A stretch of 64,000 nt of DNA from Paenibacillus sp. KS-LC4. GTDB taxonomy: Bacteria; Bacillota; Bacilli; Paenibacillales; Paenibacillaceae. Every line of letters begins with the position of its first letter. Position 1 is the stretch's first letter. The position numbers and the translations under genes are program-made. Below are positions 24,249 to 32,990 of the stretch, piece by piece. Under the pieces are notes generated by a model, which was not told where the DNA came from, ran no database searches, and was given only the letters and a program-made list of their open reading frames with translations. The stretch covers positions 5,250,001 through 5,314,000 of the forward strand of contig NZ_CP145905.1 of assembly GCF_036894955.1 (NCBI RefSeq), given 5' to 3'.

Positions 24249-25724
24249 TTAGGATTGATAATACGTTCTGAAGTAAGCTCCTGAGTCGGTTTTAAGGTGA
24301 GGCGGATAATGGTTGCTTTTCAGATAGGTGCCAAAGGTCCAAAAGCGTCTGACGCTATCCTTAGTAAAATAAGTGGAGGTTGCCATCGGAACGGTAGTCA
24401 GTCCGTTTTTGTCCATCGTTTCGGGAGCGAGACGGCTGAATTTGAAAAATCCGTTCCCATTCCCATTGCCAATGGCGTTATAGAAGCCCATAAGATCCAT
24501 TTTCTCCGCATGCGTCTGGATGGTCATTTCCGTGAAGGCCATGTAAACACTGTTATCAAGCTTGCCCCAAGAAGCAATAGAATCAGCAAAATAGCTTGCA
24601 TAAACCCCCTTCGCCTCCCCCTTGCCCGTCACGGGAACATCGACGAAAATCATTCGGTGAAGCTTGACCGTAGCGACCTTCTTGGCTTTAATCGGGCTGT
24701 CAACCACATCAGCAAAGGAGGTAAACGGCATTCGGCTCTGCTCTACATTAATATAGGCGTCCTCATGAGAAAGCAGCAATTTCAAATCTTTTGGACTAAG
24801 CTTGCTTGGCTCCTCCACTCCGAGTCTAGGAGAATAACCGCTGTCATAGGCTTCAGCGACAGCTTCCTCAAGACTCATTCCAAGCTCCTCAAGCTTGACG
24901 AATTTATAACGTTGGCTATAGCCATTTACATACTGCTGGTAATCCAGTCCGATGCCAGGAATGCTGAGATACGGCTCTAATGTACGGGCATCAATATGCT
25001 GATCCAAGTTAATTCCAACCTTGGCAACAGCTTCGAGCCGATAGCTTCCATCTTCGTTGTAATAAGATTCCCGCGAATATTTATATTTCGTAATGCTGGT
25101 CAGGTTAGTGCCGGTTAATCCTACCTCGCGCAGCTCATTTAAAGCCTGATAGCCTTCGGCTTTGGTGCCCTCCACTCGCTTATAGCGGAGCAGACTAGCT
25201 GCTAGCTCCGCTTTCGAAATGGGATCAGCAGGCCGAAACGTGCCATCCTGCATCCCTGTAATAATGCCCGTTCCTCGAATAACGGCGATGTACGGAATTT
25301 GCTTGTCCGCAATGCCGCCTTTAAAAGTCTCAGGAGTAGGCAGCAACGTATTCACCGTATCCGCTAGCGCTTGCTTGAAGCTTTCGTCGGACGCCGCAAG
25401 TCCGCTAGCCATCCATTTCATGATCTCATAGCGGGTCACCGCCTTGTCAGGCTGGAAGCCATTGGGGTAGTCATTTTTCGCAATCATTCCAAGGGCAACA
25501 AGCTTACGCACATCGCTGCGGCTGCTATGGTTGTCCAGATCGGGAAATACCGACGCTACATTCGCCATATCGGGCTTTGGCAATTGAGTAACCCGGCTCA
25601 GCATGCTCGCCGCCTCGGCTCGTGTAAGGTTTTTATTCACCTTAACGGCCGAGCTTGACGCAAACTCTTGAACAACCTCCCTCGCAGATACCGCTTGCTC
25701 CTTAGACAAATAAACCAATGACAT
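24249..25724 (-). CDS. S-layer homology (SLH) domain surface protein
   Basis: Probable cell-wall-attached protein of 491 residues from the ATG at 25724. Three SLH repeats occupy about residues 30-185 (segments TRAEAASMLSRV, SRSDVRKLVALGMIA, TRYEIMKWMASGL, PISKAELAASLLRY), which bind secondary cell-wall polymer; the remaining ~300 residues have no family I recognise. From the ATG only 14 residues precede AVSA, too short for a signal peptide; but the frame is open upstream to 25781 and encodes FRISVTGLIILLMSLVYLS, a good hydrophobic core with AVSA as cleavage site. GAGAGG sits 8 nt before an ATC codon at 25778 (ATT at 25775). A non-AUG start or an ATG lost by one base change is likely. Confidence 0.8.
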   Translation of the reverse strand: MSLVYLSKEQAVSAREVVQEFASSSAVKVNKNLTRAEAASMLSRVTQLPKPDMANVASVFPDLDNHSSRSDVRKLVALGMIAKNDYPNGFQPDKAVTRYEIMKWMASGLAASDESFKQALADTVNTLLPTPETFKGGIADKQIPYIAVIRGTGIITGMQDGTFRPADPISKAELAASLLRYKRVEGTKAEGYQALNELREVGLTGTNLTSITKYKYSRESYYNEDGSYRLEAVAKVGINLDQHIDARTLEPYLSIPGIGLDYQQYVNGYSQRYKFVKLEELGMSLEEAVAEAYDSGYSPRLGVEEPSKLSPKDLKLLLSHEDAYINVEQSRMPFTSFADVVDSPIKAKKVATVKLHRMIFVDVPVTGKGEAKGVYASYFADSIASWGKLDNSVYMAFTEMTIQTHAEKMDLMGFYNAIGNGNGNGFFKFSRLAPETMDKNGLTTVPMATSTYFTKDSVRRFWTFGTYLKSNHYPPHLKTDSGAYFRTYYQS

Positions 25725-25784
25725 AAGCAGAATAATTAAGCCTGTTACACTGATACGAAAATAAAAGTTAAAAATGATGCTTCA

Positions 25785-26176
25785 ATCCTCTCAACTTTAT
25801 AATGTTATAAAAATAAATAATAAGCATAACCCCAAAATAATTTTACCCATCCAATTCTACCACTATATAGGTGTTTTTTATAGATTAAAATAGGACAAAA
25901 CGCAAATGAGTAATCATCTATTAGCTCATAATTAATGTAACTTTATATGACATTAATATAACATAATCTGAAGCTGAGCTAGTAAAAAAGACTAGCTTCT
26001 ACACGTAATAACATTGATCCCAGCTAGAAACCCGAAAAACACTCCTAAAAACCATCCTTTCAGCCCATTCAAAAATAAATATTGACTTACAAAGTGCTTT
26101 TAATTTACTATTCATGTTATAAAACATTACAAACACTTTCGTTTGACTGATCCACCTTTGAAAGGAGAGGTTCCCT
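25785..26176. other. AT-rich intergenic region upstream of the GntR gene
   Basis: Very AT-rich stretch without a credible gene. It must hold the SLH gene promoter (toward 25785) and a good promoter for the GntR gene at the right end (separate entry). No repeat or RNA structure stands out in 25800-26060. Confidence 0.5.
26082..26111 (+). promoter_or_regulatory. Promoter of the GntR-type regulator gene
   Basis: TTGACT (26082-26087) and TACTAT (26106-26111) with an 18-bp spacer, about 65 bp upstream of the GTG start. Confidence 0.55.
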
Positions 26177-26872
26177 GTGGGGATAGCAAATGAACTTGAT
26201 ATTTATATAGCAATTAAAGATGCCATTATTCAGCAAAAGCTTCGCCCCAGCATGCAGCTCGTCGAGGAGGTTATTGCCGAATCGTTTGGCGTCAGCCGTA
26301 CGCCTGTACGCAATGTGCTGCGCAAGCTGGCCGGAGAGAAGCTGGTGACGGTTATTCCATACAAGGGAACATTCGTTGCCTGCCCTACCGTCGAGGAAGC
26401 CAAGGAAGTTTTCGAAATGCGCAGAGTCATTGAAGCTTCCGGGGTGAGGAAGGTAAGTGGAAGGCTGACTAAAGAACAGCTCAAACAGCTTAGCGAGCTG
26501 CTGGATGAGGAGCACGCGGCTCACCATAACGGAGACCCTTTGCTCGCCGTTCGGCTCTCGGGCAACTTTCATCTAAAAATCGCCGAGTTCACGGGCAACC
26601 ATTATTATTTCCGCTATTTAGAGGAGCTTATTTCACTCACCTACGTCATCATCGCTTTATATGGCATGAGTAAGCACATGCACTGCAGCGATCATCGACG
26701 ATTAGTGCTCTTGATTGAGCAAGGCGAGGCGGAGCAGGCGGAACGGTTAATGATCGAGCATTTAAAGGAAATCGAGGATACGCTTCAGTTTGAAGAAAAA
26801 GGAACGGCTCCTCAATCGTTAAGCGAGGTTTTCCGCTTGGCAAACGCTCCTTACGCCAGCGTGAAAGGCTGA
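26177..26872 (+). CDS. GntR/FCD-family transcriptional regulator
   Basis: Regulator of 231 residues starting with GTG behind GGAGAGG (6-nt spacing). N-terminal winged helix: LDIYIAIKDAIIQQKLRPSM, VIAESFGVSRTPVRNVLRKL, VTVIPYKGTFVA; C-terminal FCD effector domain with the metal-ligand-type histidines in NFHLKIAEFTGNHYY and HMHCSDHRRLVLLIE. It is followed by an ABC transporter and allantoinase on the same strand and probably represses them until a ureide ligand appears. A perfect ATCCAA-TC-TTGGAT dyad at 26908-26921 between it and the transporter genes could be its operator. Confidence 0.9.
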   Translation: MGIANELDIYIAIKDAIIQQKLRPSMQLVEEVIAESFGVSRTPVRNVLRKLAGEKLVTVIPYKGTFVACPTVEEAKEVFEMRRVIEASGVRKVSGRLTKEQLKQLSELLDEEHAAHHNGDPLLAVRLSGNFHLKIAEFTGNHYYFRYLEELISLTYVIIALYGMSKHMHCSDHRRLVLLIEQGEAEQAERLMIEHLKEIEDTLQFEEKGTAPQSLSEVFRLANAPYASVKG

Positions 26873-26907
26873 AATAGAAGCTCATCATTTTTTTTAATTA
26901 GGATTGT

Positions 26908-26921
26908 ATCCAATCTTGGAT
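26908..26921. promoter_or_regulatory. Inverted repeat upstream of the ABC/allantoinase genes
   Basis: ATCCAATCTTGGAT, a perfect 6-bp dyad with 2-bp centre, in the 122-bp gap between the GntR gene and the ATPase gene. Candidate GntR operator by position. Confidence 0.4.
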
Positions 26922-26994
26922 TAGATGTTGTGTGGAATATTCGCATATATCGTGTACAACGCAGCACTTAAATGAGGGAAGGCGAGGGATAGCT

Positions 26995-27741
26995 ATGAAA
27001 TTGATGGTGCGTAATGTAGGAAAAAGCTTTGGCGAACGGACGATTTTGAAAAATGTCGATTTGACGGTGGATGCCCATGAGTTTATATGTATACTCGGTC
27101 ACAGCGGCTGCGGCAAATCTACGCTGCTTAATATGATCGCTGGCTATTTGCTGCCTGATGAAGGGGAGCTACTTGTAGATGGCGAGCTCATTGGCGGACC
27201 TTCCAAAGCCCGTGGAATGGTGTTTCAGGATCATGCCCTGTTCCCTTGGTATACGGTACTTGAAAACATCAGCTTCGGACCAGAGGTTCAAGGAGCAGGC
27301 AAAGCCGAAGCGAAGGAAATCGGCAAACAGTTTCTAGACCTGGTAGGCTTGGAAAAATATGCAGACCAATACCCTGCCGAATTGTCAGGCGGCATGAAGC
27401 AGCGAGTCGGGATTGCCCGGGCGCTCGCAAGCTCTCCCGATATTTTGCTAATGGATGAGCCATTCGGCGCTTTGGATATTTTAACCCGCGATATGATGCG
27501 CAGAGAGCTCCGCCGCATATGTGAGAAGCTGAAGCCGACTACTTTGTTCGTGACTCATAGCATAAGCGAAGCGATTTATTTGGCTGATCGTGTTGTCGTC
27601 ATGAAGAACGGTGTCATTGCTGATGAATTCAAGGTCGATATTCCGCATCCCCGCACCTTCGATATGCCCGGCTTCGGCGAGGCCATGCAGCGAATCGAGC
27701 ACGTTTTGATGGAGAATGAATTGGAGGCGACTATACAATGA
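26995..27741 (+). CDS. ABC transporter ATPase, nitrate/sulfonate/taurine (SsuB/TauB) type
   Basis: Cytoplasmic ATPase of 248 residues: Walker A GHSGCGKST (about 38-46), Q-loop MVFQDHALFPWY, signature LSGGMKQR, Walker B ILLMDEP, His switch in VTHSISEA. Start taken at ATG 26995 (GAGGGA 7 nt upstream), although the frame is open from 26932. It overlaps the permease gene (ATGA). Together with the next two genes it forms an importer of the NrtT/SsuABC class; the downstream allantoinase suggests allantoin or a related ureide/pyrimidine rather than a sulfonate, which is inference. Confidence 0.92.
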   Translation: MKLMVRNVGKSFGERTILKNVDLTVDAHEFICILGHSGCGKSTLLNMIAGYLLPDEGELLVDGELIGGPSKARGMVFQDHALFPWYTVLENISFGPEVQGAGKAEAKEIGKQFLDLVGLEKYADQYPAELSGGMKQRVGIARALASSPDILLMDEPFGALDILTRDMMRRELRRICEKLKPTTLFVTHSISEAIYLADRVVVMKNGVIADEFKVDIPHPRTFDMPGFGEAMQRIEHVLMENELEATIQ

Positions 27742-28619
27742 GCGAGACATCGGGTTCTTTCACGGCCGAGCGGGCGCAAGTGGCCAAGCTTGGAGCACAT
27801 AAGATCGCACGCAAGACGCAGACAAAAGCAGGATCTAGCTTTATGAAAACATCGAATTTCATTCCCTATCTGACCTTTTTCATTTTGTGGGAAGTTTTTT
27901 CTCAAATGAATATGAAGCTGGCCTTGTTCAATCCGCTTTTTCTTCCACCACCTTCACTCGTCATCGTTGATGCTTGGTCCCTAGCGCAAACCGGGCTTCT
28001 CTTTGACAGCCTGCTGTCCAGCACCTTGCGCATTGCAGCCGGTTTTGTAATCGGATGTGTGCTTGCGGTTTTCATGGGCGTATTAATGAGCAAGTTTCGC
28101 CAGGTGGAGCGCTGGATGTCTCCCCTGCTTAATCTAGTAGGCCCGATCCCGGCACTCGCCCTGCTTCCGCTCATTATTATCTGGTTCGGCATCGGTGAAT
28201 TCCCGAAGGTGCTGCTCATCGCTTGGACGACTTTCCTGCCGGTATTGGTGTATACGGTAGACGGATTCAAAACGGTTCCGTCCACCCTTATTCGCTCGGC
28301 AATGAGCCTCGGCGCTTCGGAGCGTCAAATTTTCAGAAGAGTGCTGCTTCCCTCCGCTATTCCGAGCTTCATAGTAGGAGCCAGAGTCAGCCTCGGCTTA
28401 TCCTTCTCCGCGCTAATCGTCTCCGAGATGATGGGAGCCAAATCCGGGCTCGGCTATATTATCGTAGACGCACGGAATTATTTTAAAATTTCCAATATGT
28501 TCGTCGCCATTATTTTTATTGGCTTGATTTATAGCATTTTCTCCGCATTGCTTAAGCTGATGGAGAACAAAGTTCTTAGCTGGCGTAAAGGAGGGATGAA
28601 CGAGGCGGTTGAGAAATAG
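27738..28619 (+). CDS. ABC transporter permease, SsuC/TauC type
   Basis: Permease of 293 residues with about six membrane spans and the BPD_transp_1 EAA-like loop (RSAMSLGASERQIFRRVLLP). The first ~40 residues (MSETSGSFTAERAQVAKLG and a basic stretch) are hydrophilic and longer than usual for the family; an internal ATG at 27843 would give a conventional length but lacks a good ribosome site. The start used here overlaps the ATPase stop. Works with the ATPase and the lipoprotein next to it. Confidence 0.9.
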   Translation: MSETSGSFTAERAQVAKLGAHKIARKTQTKAGSSFMKTSNFIPYLTFFILWEVFSQMNMKLALFNPLFLPPPSLVIVDAWSLAQTGLLFDSLLSSTLRIAAGFVIGCVLAVFMGVLMSKFRQVERWMSPLLNLVGPIPALALLPLIIIWFGIGEFPKVLLIAWTTFLPVLVYTVDGFKTVPSTLIRSAMSLGASERQIFRRVLLPSAIPSFIVGARVSLGLSFSALIVSEMMGAKSGLGYIIVDARNYFKISNMFVAIIFIGLIYSIFSALLKLMENKVLSWRKGGMNEAVEK

Positions 28620-28721
28620 CGTGTGCACGCAGGGGAGCATGATCCACTTAAAACTGCTGGAAGCCCCGGATATTTAGCAAACTAGAGACAAAAAAAACAT
28701 TGGGTATAGGGAGAGATTACG

Positions 28722-29834
28722 ATGGCTAATCACAAAAAATGGGTTCAACAATTAATGGTCGTTTCCGCTTTGGCAGTCGTGTTGACGGCATGCGGCGCGA
28801 AGGAAGAAGCTACGAGCGCAAGCAGTGGAAACGCAAGCTCGGCCCCAACTGCCGCGGCAGCGGAAACGAGCTCGCCTGAGGCTCCTGCCGATGACACTCC
28901 AGAGACGACAACCGTTACACTCGTAGGGGTACGTGACGCCCAAATTTCCTCTCAGCAAATTATTGCCGACAAGCTGGGCTACTTTAAAGAAGCGGGCCTA
29001 GATGTAACAAGTCAGCTCATTGAAAGCGGCCCGGATATTGCACCATTGGTTGCTGGGGGCAGCGCTCCCGTCAGCATTCAGACGAACTTTATGGATATAA
29101 TTTTGAAATCCTCCAATGTTCCCGTGAAAATAGTAGCCCCGCTAGCTCAAATTGCCGGAACACAGGCAGTCGTTGGCTCAAGCAAGCTCGAATTGAAAAG
29201 TGCAAAGGATCTGGAAGGTAAGACGATCGGTATTCCAAGCGGAGCAGACGTCAAGTTTGCCATTGATAATATGGGCAAGGAGCTCGGCGTTGACGTAAGC
29301 AAAATTAAATATGTGAACCTCGCGCCAAGCGACGCCGTTGTTGCTCTGCAAAATGGGTCTATTGATGCTATGGCAGCTTGGGAGCCATTCATAACGAAGG
29401 CGATTCAAGGCGGCGGCAAGTTTCTGTTCAGCGGTACGAAAAGCGAGCTTCCAGATAAAACGGGCGCTGTGAACTGGATGAGCGTACACACAACGCTGCA
29501 AGTAACGGACGAGTATTTGAAGGAAAATCCAAACACGATTAAAGCGATGCTTGGCGCTTTAGAGAAAGCGACGGCTTATATTAATGACAACCGGGAAGAA
29601 GCGATTAAAATTTTGGCGCCTGAGCTGCATTTAACCGAGGACGAGCTCAGAGAGATTATGAATCGCAATGTGTATTCGATGGAAGTCAATGATACTTACA
29701 TGAACGGAAGCAACGGTCAGGCTGTAGGCGAATATTTGAAAAGTGTAGGCAACATTAAGAGCATACCTGAATTCGCATCTTACCATGATCTAAGCCTGCT
29801 CAAGGCGCTTAATCCTGCGCTAGTTACAGAGTAA
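28722..29834 (+). CDS. ABC transporter substrate-binding lipoprotein, NMT1/SsuA type
   Basis: Membrane-anchored binding protein of 370 residues. Lipobox LTAC with Cys near residue 24, then a Ser/Ala/Pro/Thr-rich linker to about residue 60, then the NMT1/SsuA fold (VTLVGVRDAQISSQQIIADKLGYF; GSAPVSIQTNFMD; LEGKTIGIPSG; LQNGSIDAMAAWEPF). These proteins bind sulfonates, nitrate, bicarbonate, pyrimidine precursors or ureides. Next to allantoinase, a ureide such as allantoin is the likeliest ligand. GGGAGAG precedes the ATG. Confidence 0.9.
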   Translation: MANHKKWVQQLMVVSALAVVLTACGAKEEATSASSGNASSAPTAAAAETSSPEAPADDTPETTTVTLVGVRDAQISSQQIIADKLGYFKEAGLDVTSQLIESGPDIAPLVAGGSAPVSIQTNFMDIILKSSNVPVKIVAPLAQIAGTQAVVGSSKLELKSAKDLEGKTIGIPSGADVKFAIDNMGKELGVDVSKIKYVNLAPSDAVVALQNGSIDAMAAWEPFITKAIQGGGKFLFSGTKSELPDKTGAVNWMSVHTTLQVTDEYLKENPNTIKAMLGALEKATAYINDNREEAIKILAPELHLTEDELREIMNRNVYSMEVNDTYMNGSNGQAVGEYLKSVGNIKSIPEFASYHDLSLLKALNPALVTE

Positions 29835-29936
29835 TAAAGCCAGCATTACAAAATAAGATGCGTTCAACAGGAAGGCTGAGCCCTTGTGGTTCTGCCTTCT
29901 ATGTTTATATTCTCCTAACAGGACAGAGGTGAGCTT

Positions 29937-31328
29937 ATGAAGGAACCATTGGATTTAATCATCCGGGACGGGTCAGTTGTTCTGAGCCATGACGTATGCC
30001 AAATGGATATTGGAATCAGCAATGGGCGAATTGTACAGCTTGCCAAGCAGCTGACGACTCCTGCTAAAAAAACGATTTCGGCCGCCGGCATGATTGTAAT
30101 GCCCGGAATGATAGATGCCCATGTCCATTTGAACGAGCCGGGACTCGGAGCTTGGGAGGGCTTTGCCAGCGGCTCCGCAGCTCTTGCAGCAGGCGGCTGC
30201 ACCACTTTTATTGATATGCCGCTAAATGGCATTCCACCAACCGTTACCGTTCACGCATTGGAGCAGAAGCTTGCTGCCGCGCAAGGAAAATCAGTTGTAG
30301 ATTATGCGTTATGGGGCGGGCTTGTTCCGGGGCATCTCGATGACTTGCGAGCGCTCGATGAGGCTGGAGTTATCGGCTTCAAGGCCTTTATGTCTTCTCC
30401 CGGCGATCCATCCGAGGATGCCTTCCGCGAGGTGGATGATGCGACGTTGCTGGCAGGCATGAAGATTATCGCAGAGCTTGGACATGTACTAGCGCTTCAT
30501 GCGGAGAGCGAGCCCATCGTAGCTGCCTTGACGAAAGAAAAGCTGGCTGAGGGCGCCAAATCTGCGGCAGATTATACAGCTTCACGCCCGGTGCGTGCTG
30601 AGCTTGAGGCGGTTAATCGGGCTCTGCTGTTCGCGGAGCAGACGGGATGCGCTCTACATTTTGTCCATATAAGCAGTGCGGCTGCTGTCCAGACGATAGC
30701 CGATGCCAAGCAGCGCGGGGTCAATGTGACCTTGGAAACTTGCCCTCATTACTTGGTGCTCACAGACCGTGATTTGGAGCGGATTGGCCCCGCGGCGAAA
30801 TGTGCCCCACCACTGCGGAGTCCATCAGAGCAGGAGCAGCTTTGGGCTATGCTTGCTGCTGGACACATTGACATGATTGCCTCCGACCATTCTCCCTGCC
30901 CGAGCGAGTTGAAGCAAACGGACAATTATTTTACGGCGTGGGGAGGCATAGCTGGTGCACAAAATTCACTGGAGCTAATGATAGACGAAGGCTACACAAA
31001 GAGGGAAATACCACTCCCCATGCTAAGTCGCATGCTTTCGTTCGCACCAGCTAAGAGGTTTGGCCTTAGCGATACGAAGGGCGAAATACGGCTTGGAGCG
31101 GATGCCGACCTTGTTATGCTCCAGCTTAATGCCCCTTACACGCTTGAAGCGCAGCATCTTTATCACCGTCATAAGCATAATCCTTATATCGGCAGAACAT
31201 TTGGCTGCCGGGTCATGGCTACCTGGAGCAGAGGAAGCATGGTGTATGAGGCTAAAAGCGGCATTGCCGAGCCATTTGCAGGGCAATGGTTAATCGGTGC
31301 TCCTACTTGTGCGAAGCAGGAGGCGTGA
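29937..31328 (+). CDS. allB: Allantoinase (cyclic amidohydrolase)
   Basis: Hydrolyses allantoin to allantoate in purine-ureide use. Binuclear amidohydrolase fold of 463 residues: His62 and His64 in DAHVHLNEPG, carbamylated-type Lys149 in GFKAFMSSPGD, metal His in LHAESE and FVHISSA, and Asp in IASDHSPC. The segment SDHSPCPSEL and the WGGIAGAQNSLEL stretch are characteristic of AllB rather than dihydropyrimidinase. It ends the GntR-ABC-allantoinase cluster; no allantoate amidohydrolase or ureidoglycolate genes follow, so the remaining steps must be encoded elsewhere. AGAGGTGA precedes the ATG. Confidence 0.9.
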   Translation: MKEPLDLIIRDGSVVLSHDVCQMDIGISNGRIVQLAKQLTTPAKKTISAAGMIVMPGMIDAHVHLNEPGLGAWEGFASGSAALAAGGCTTFIDMPLNGIPPTVTVHALEQKLAAAQGKSVVDYALWGGLVPGHLDDLRALDEAGVIGFKAFMSSPGDPSEDAFREVDDATLLAGMKIIAELGHVLALHAESEPIVAALTKEKLAEGAKSAADYTASRPVRAELEAVNRALLFAEQTGCALHFVHISSAAAVQTIADAKQRGVNVTLETCPHYLVLTDRDLERIGPAAKCAPPLRSPSEQEQLWAMLAAGHIDMIASDHSPCPSELKQTDNYFTAWGGIAGAQNSLELMIDEGYTKREIPLPMLSRMLSFAPAKRFGLSDTKGEIRLGADADLVMLQLNAPYTLEAQHLYHRHKHNPYIGRTFGCRVMATWSRGSMVYEAKSGIAEPFAGQWLIGAPTCAKQEA

Positions 31329-31367
31329 GCTTTCGCCTGTCCCTCCTATCTTAGCTGACAAAATGCA

Positions 31368-31407
31368 GCTGCCCTAAAATCCTCTCGCAAGATGACTCTA
31401 GGGCAGC
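31368..31407 (+). terminator. Terminator after allantoinase gene
   Basis: Perfect 9-bp stem GCTGCCCTA/TAGGGCAGC around a 22-nt loop, 40 bp after the allB stop; followed by ACCTTGTT, only a weak T-tract. Confidence 0.55.
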
Positions 31408-31690
31408 ACCTTGTTACACAGCTGTTCGTTCTGCAATATTTAGCAGCCTTGTGGCATTGTTTCAGTCAGTTCAAATGTATAATTTCCTAATACCCTTGAG
31501 AGTTCTCCGTCAGCCGAATCGCTTTGATATCGAACACTGCTAATCTATCAACTTTCCAGTTTTAACTCTTTAATATTAGGTATCCAATATTTGAGGTTAT
31601 GATCTGTTTAAATAAATTCCCCAGCTAAGATACGCCTCTAACAAATCCGGTTTTAGTTCAATCGCCTTAGAATAATCATCTAAGTTTGGT
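31408..31690. other. Noncoding stretch before the copper lipoprotein gene
   Basis: About 280 bp with no convincing gene, repeat or RNA structure that I can support; together with the preceding terminator it separates allB from the convergent lipoprotein gene. Confidence 0.4.
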
Positions 31691-32638
31691 CTAAGCTTGA
31701 ATGTTCACGACGAAGGGGACGATAAACGTTTTCCCGCCACGCTGAAATTGCCCCCATATTTTATATAGGCCCGGCTCTGGGAACTCGGTGGCAAACACAG
31801 CTTCCGGACCAGCTGATGCCTCATCCAGTGGATGCACATGCAAATATTTTTCCAAATCGCTGCTGATAATGACGACATGGCCAACAGCGCCCAGATAAGG
31901 CTCTAAATCTTTAACGGGCTCACCTGTCGCCGCATCCTCAAAGGTGTACGTGAGCTTAGCTTCCTCTCCCGCTTTCGTCGTAGACAGCGCAAGCTTCACC
32001 TTCTGGCCTTCAATCGTTTGCACAAGCTCATCGTCTGCCTTCAGCTCGACTTTAGCAGAAGCCTGTCCCGATGCTTCCATCTCTGTACTCACCGTCTGCT
32101 GCGAAGCTCCTGTTGGTATGAAATCAGCAAACAGCCTGTATGAACCCGCCTCCGGGAACGTTTCCTTTACTGTAAACTTGCCGCCACTTTCATAACTCGG
32201 GTGTATATGCGAAAAATAGCTGAGGTCACTGCTTACCGCAATTAAATGCATGAGCTTCTCATGATTCAAGTCAAACTTCTCGATGGGCGTATCCGCAGCA
32301 TCGGTGACCTTAAGCTCAATAACGGTTTCAGATCCGGCTGCCGGCTGCCCACTTTGGAAGCTCCACTTTACCTGGGCGTTTGCCTGCTCATGCTCCATAC
32401 CGTCCATGTCGCCATGACCGTTATAGATCTCTGCCTTCTCATCCCCTGCTGTATGTCCACTATGCGCGTCACCTGAGTTCGAAGCCTCCGGCGCAGCTGC
32501 CGGGCTCGTCTGCTGATGACCCTCATGTTCACTTGTGCTTGCATCGCCTGTGTTTGCAGATTTTTCTCCGCATCCTGCCAGCATGCCCGCAAGAGCGATC
32601 ATCGTCATATAGAGCGCTGCTTTTCTTTTTGCCATCAT
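31691..32638 (-). CDS. His/Met-rich lipoprotein with two YtkA/FixH-like repeats
   Basis: Predicted surface lipoprotein of 315 residues (lipobox MLAGC, Cys about residue 23) with a His/Asp/Glu/Met-rich linker (EHEGHQQ, AHSGHTAGD, NGHGDMDGMEHE) that looks metal-binding. Two related beta-domains follow: one with HLIAVSSDLSYFSHIHP then PEAGSYRLFADF (about 125-185) and one with HVVIISSDLEKYLHVHP then PEPGLYKIWGQF (about 240-300). The duplicated HxHP segments suggest copper binding. It lies downstream of copZ and csoR on the same strand but behind a hairpin. Likely a copper-buffering surface protein; the function is inferred. Confidence 0.78.
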   Translation of the reverse strand: MMAKRKAALYMTMIALAGMLAGCGEKSANTGDASTSEHEGHQQTSPAAAPEASNSGDAHSGHTAGDEKAEIYNGHGDMDGMEHEQANAQVKWSFQSGQPAAGSETVIELKVTDAADTPIEKFDLNHEKLMHLIAVSSDLSYFSHIHPSYESGGKFTVKETFPEAGSYRLFADFIPTGASQQTVSTEMEASGQASAKVELKADDELVQTIEGQKVKLALSTTKAGEEAKLTYTFEDAATGEPVKDLEPYLGAVGHVVIISSDLEKYLHVHPLDEASAGPEAVFATEFPEPGLYKIWGQFQRGGKTFIVPFVVNIQA

Positions 32639-32678
32639 TCTTTTCCCAGCTCCCTTCCCCTATTTTAAAAACACAAAA

Positions 32679-32738
32679 AGCCGCTCCTTCTCCAAAGCCC
32701 AAACCATATTGCTATGTTCGCTTTGGAAAAAGAGGGCT
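32679..32738 (-). terminator. Terminator or attenuator between copZ and the lipoprotein gene
   Basis: Long hairpin with CCAAAGC/GCTTTGG at its core and AGCC.CTC/GAG.GGCT outside, followed on the minus strand by TTTTTGTGTTTTT. It would stop most csoR-copZ transcripts before the lipoprotein gene. Confidence 0.65.
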
Positions 32739-32762
32739 GTGCAAGCTTAACTTATGCCCTTG

Positions 32763-32963
32763 TTATACGACGTCGAAACCAGTGTTCTCAATCGCTTCTT
32801 TAATGGAAGCCAGCGATACCTTCGCTGTATCAAACTCCACAGCTACTTGTCCCGCTGCTAAATCGACTTTGCCGCTTGCTCCCGCTTCATTTATCGCCTT
32901 CTCTACCGTGCTCACGCAGTGCCCGCAGGACATGCCTTCTACCTTAAGTGTTACGCTCTCCAT
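32763..32963 (-). CDS. copZ: Copper chaperone CopZ
   Basis: Small cytoplasmic Cu(I) chaperone of 66 residues with one heavy-metal-associated domain: GMSCGHC carries Cys13 and Cys16, and the fold ends with IKEAIENTGFDVV. It lies 27 bp behind csoR in the same operon, so it should be induced by copper. It normally hands copper to the CopA ATPase, but no copA gene is present in this window. Confidence 0.94.
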   Translation of the reverse strand: MESVTLKVEGMSCGHCVSTVEKAINEAGASGKVDLAAGQVAVEFDTAKVSLASIKEAIENTGFDVV

Positions 32964-32990
32964 CTTTATTGCCTCCTTGAGTGAATTTTA

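Noticed and set aside
26117..26572. Minus-strand frame of 151 codons opposite the GntR gene
   Set aside because: Opposite a gene with clear winged-helix and FCD motifs; no start signal.
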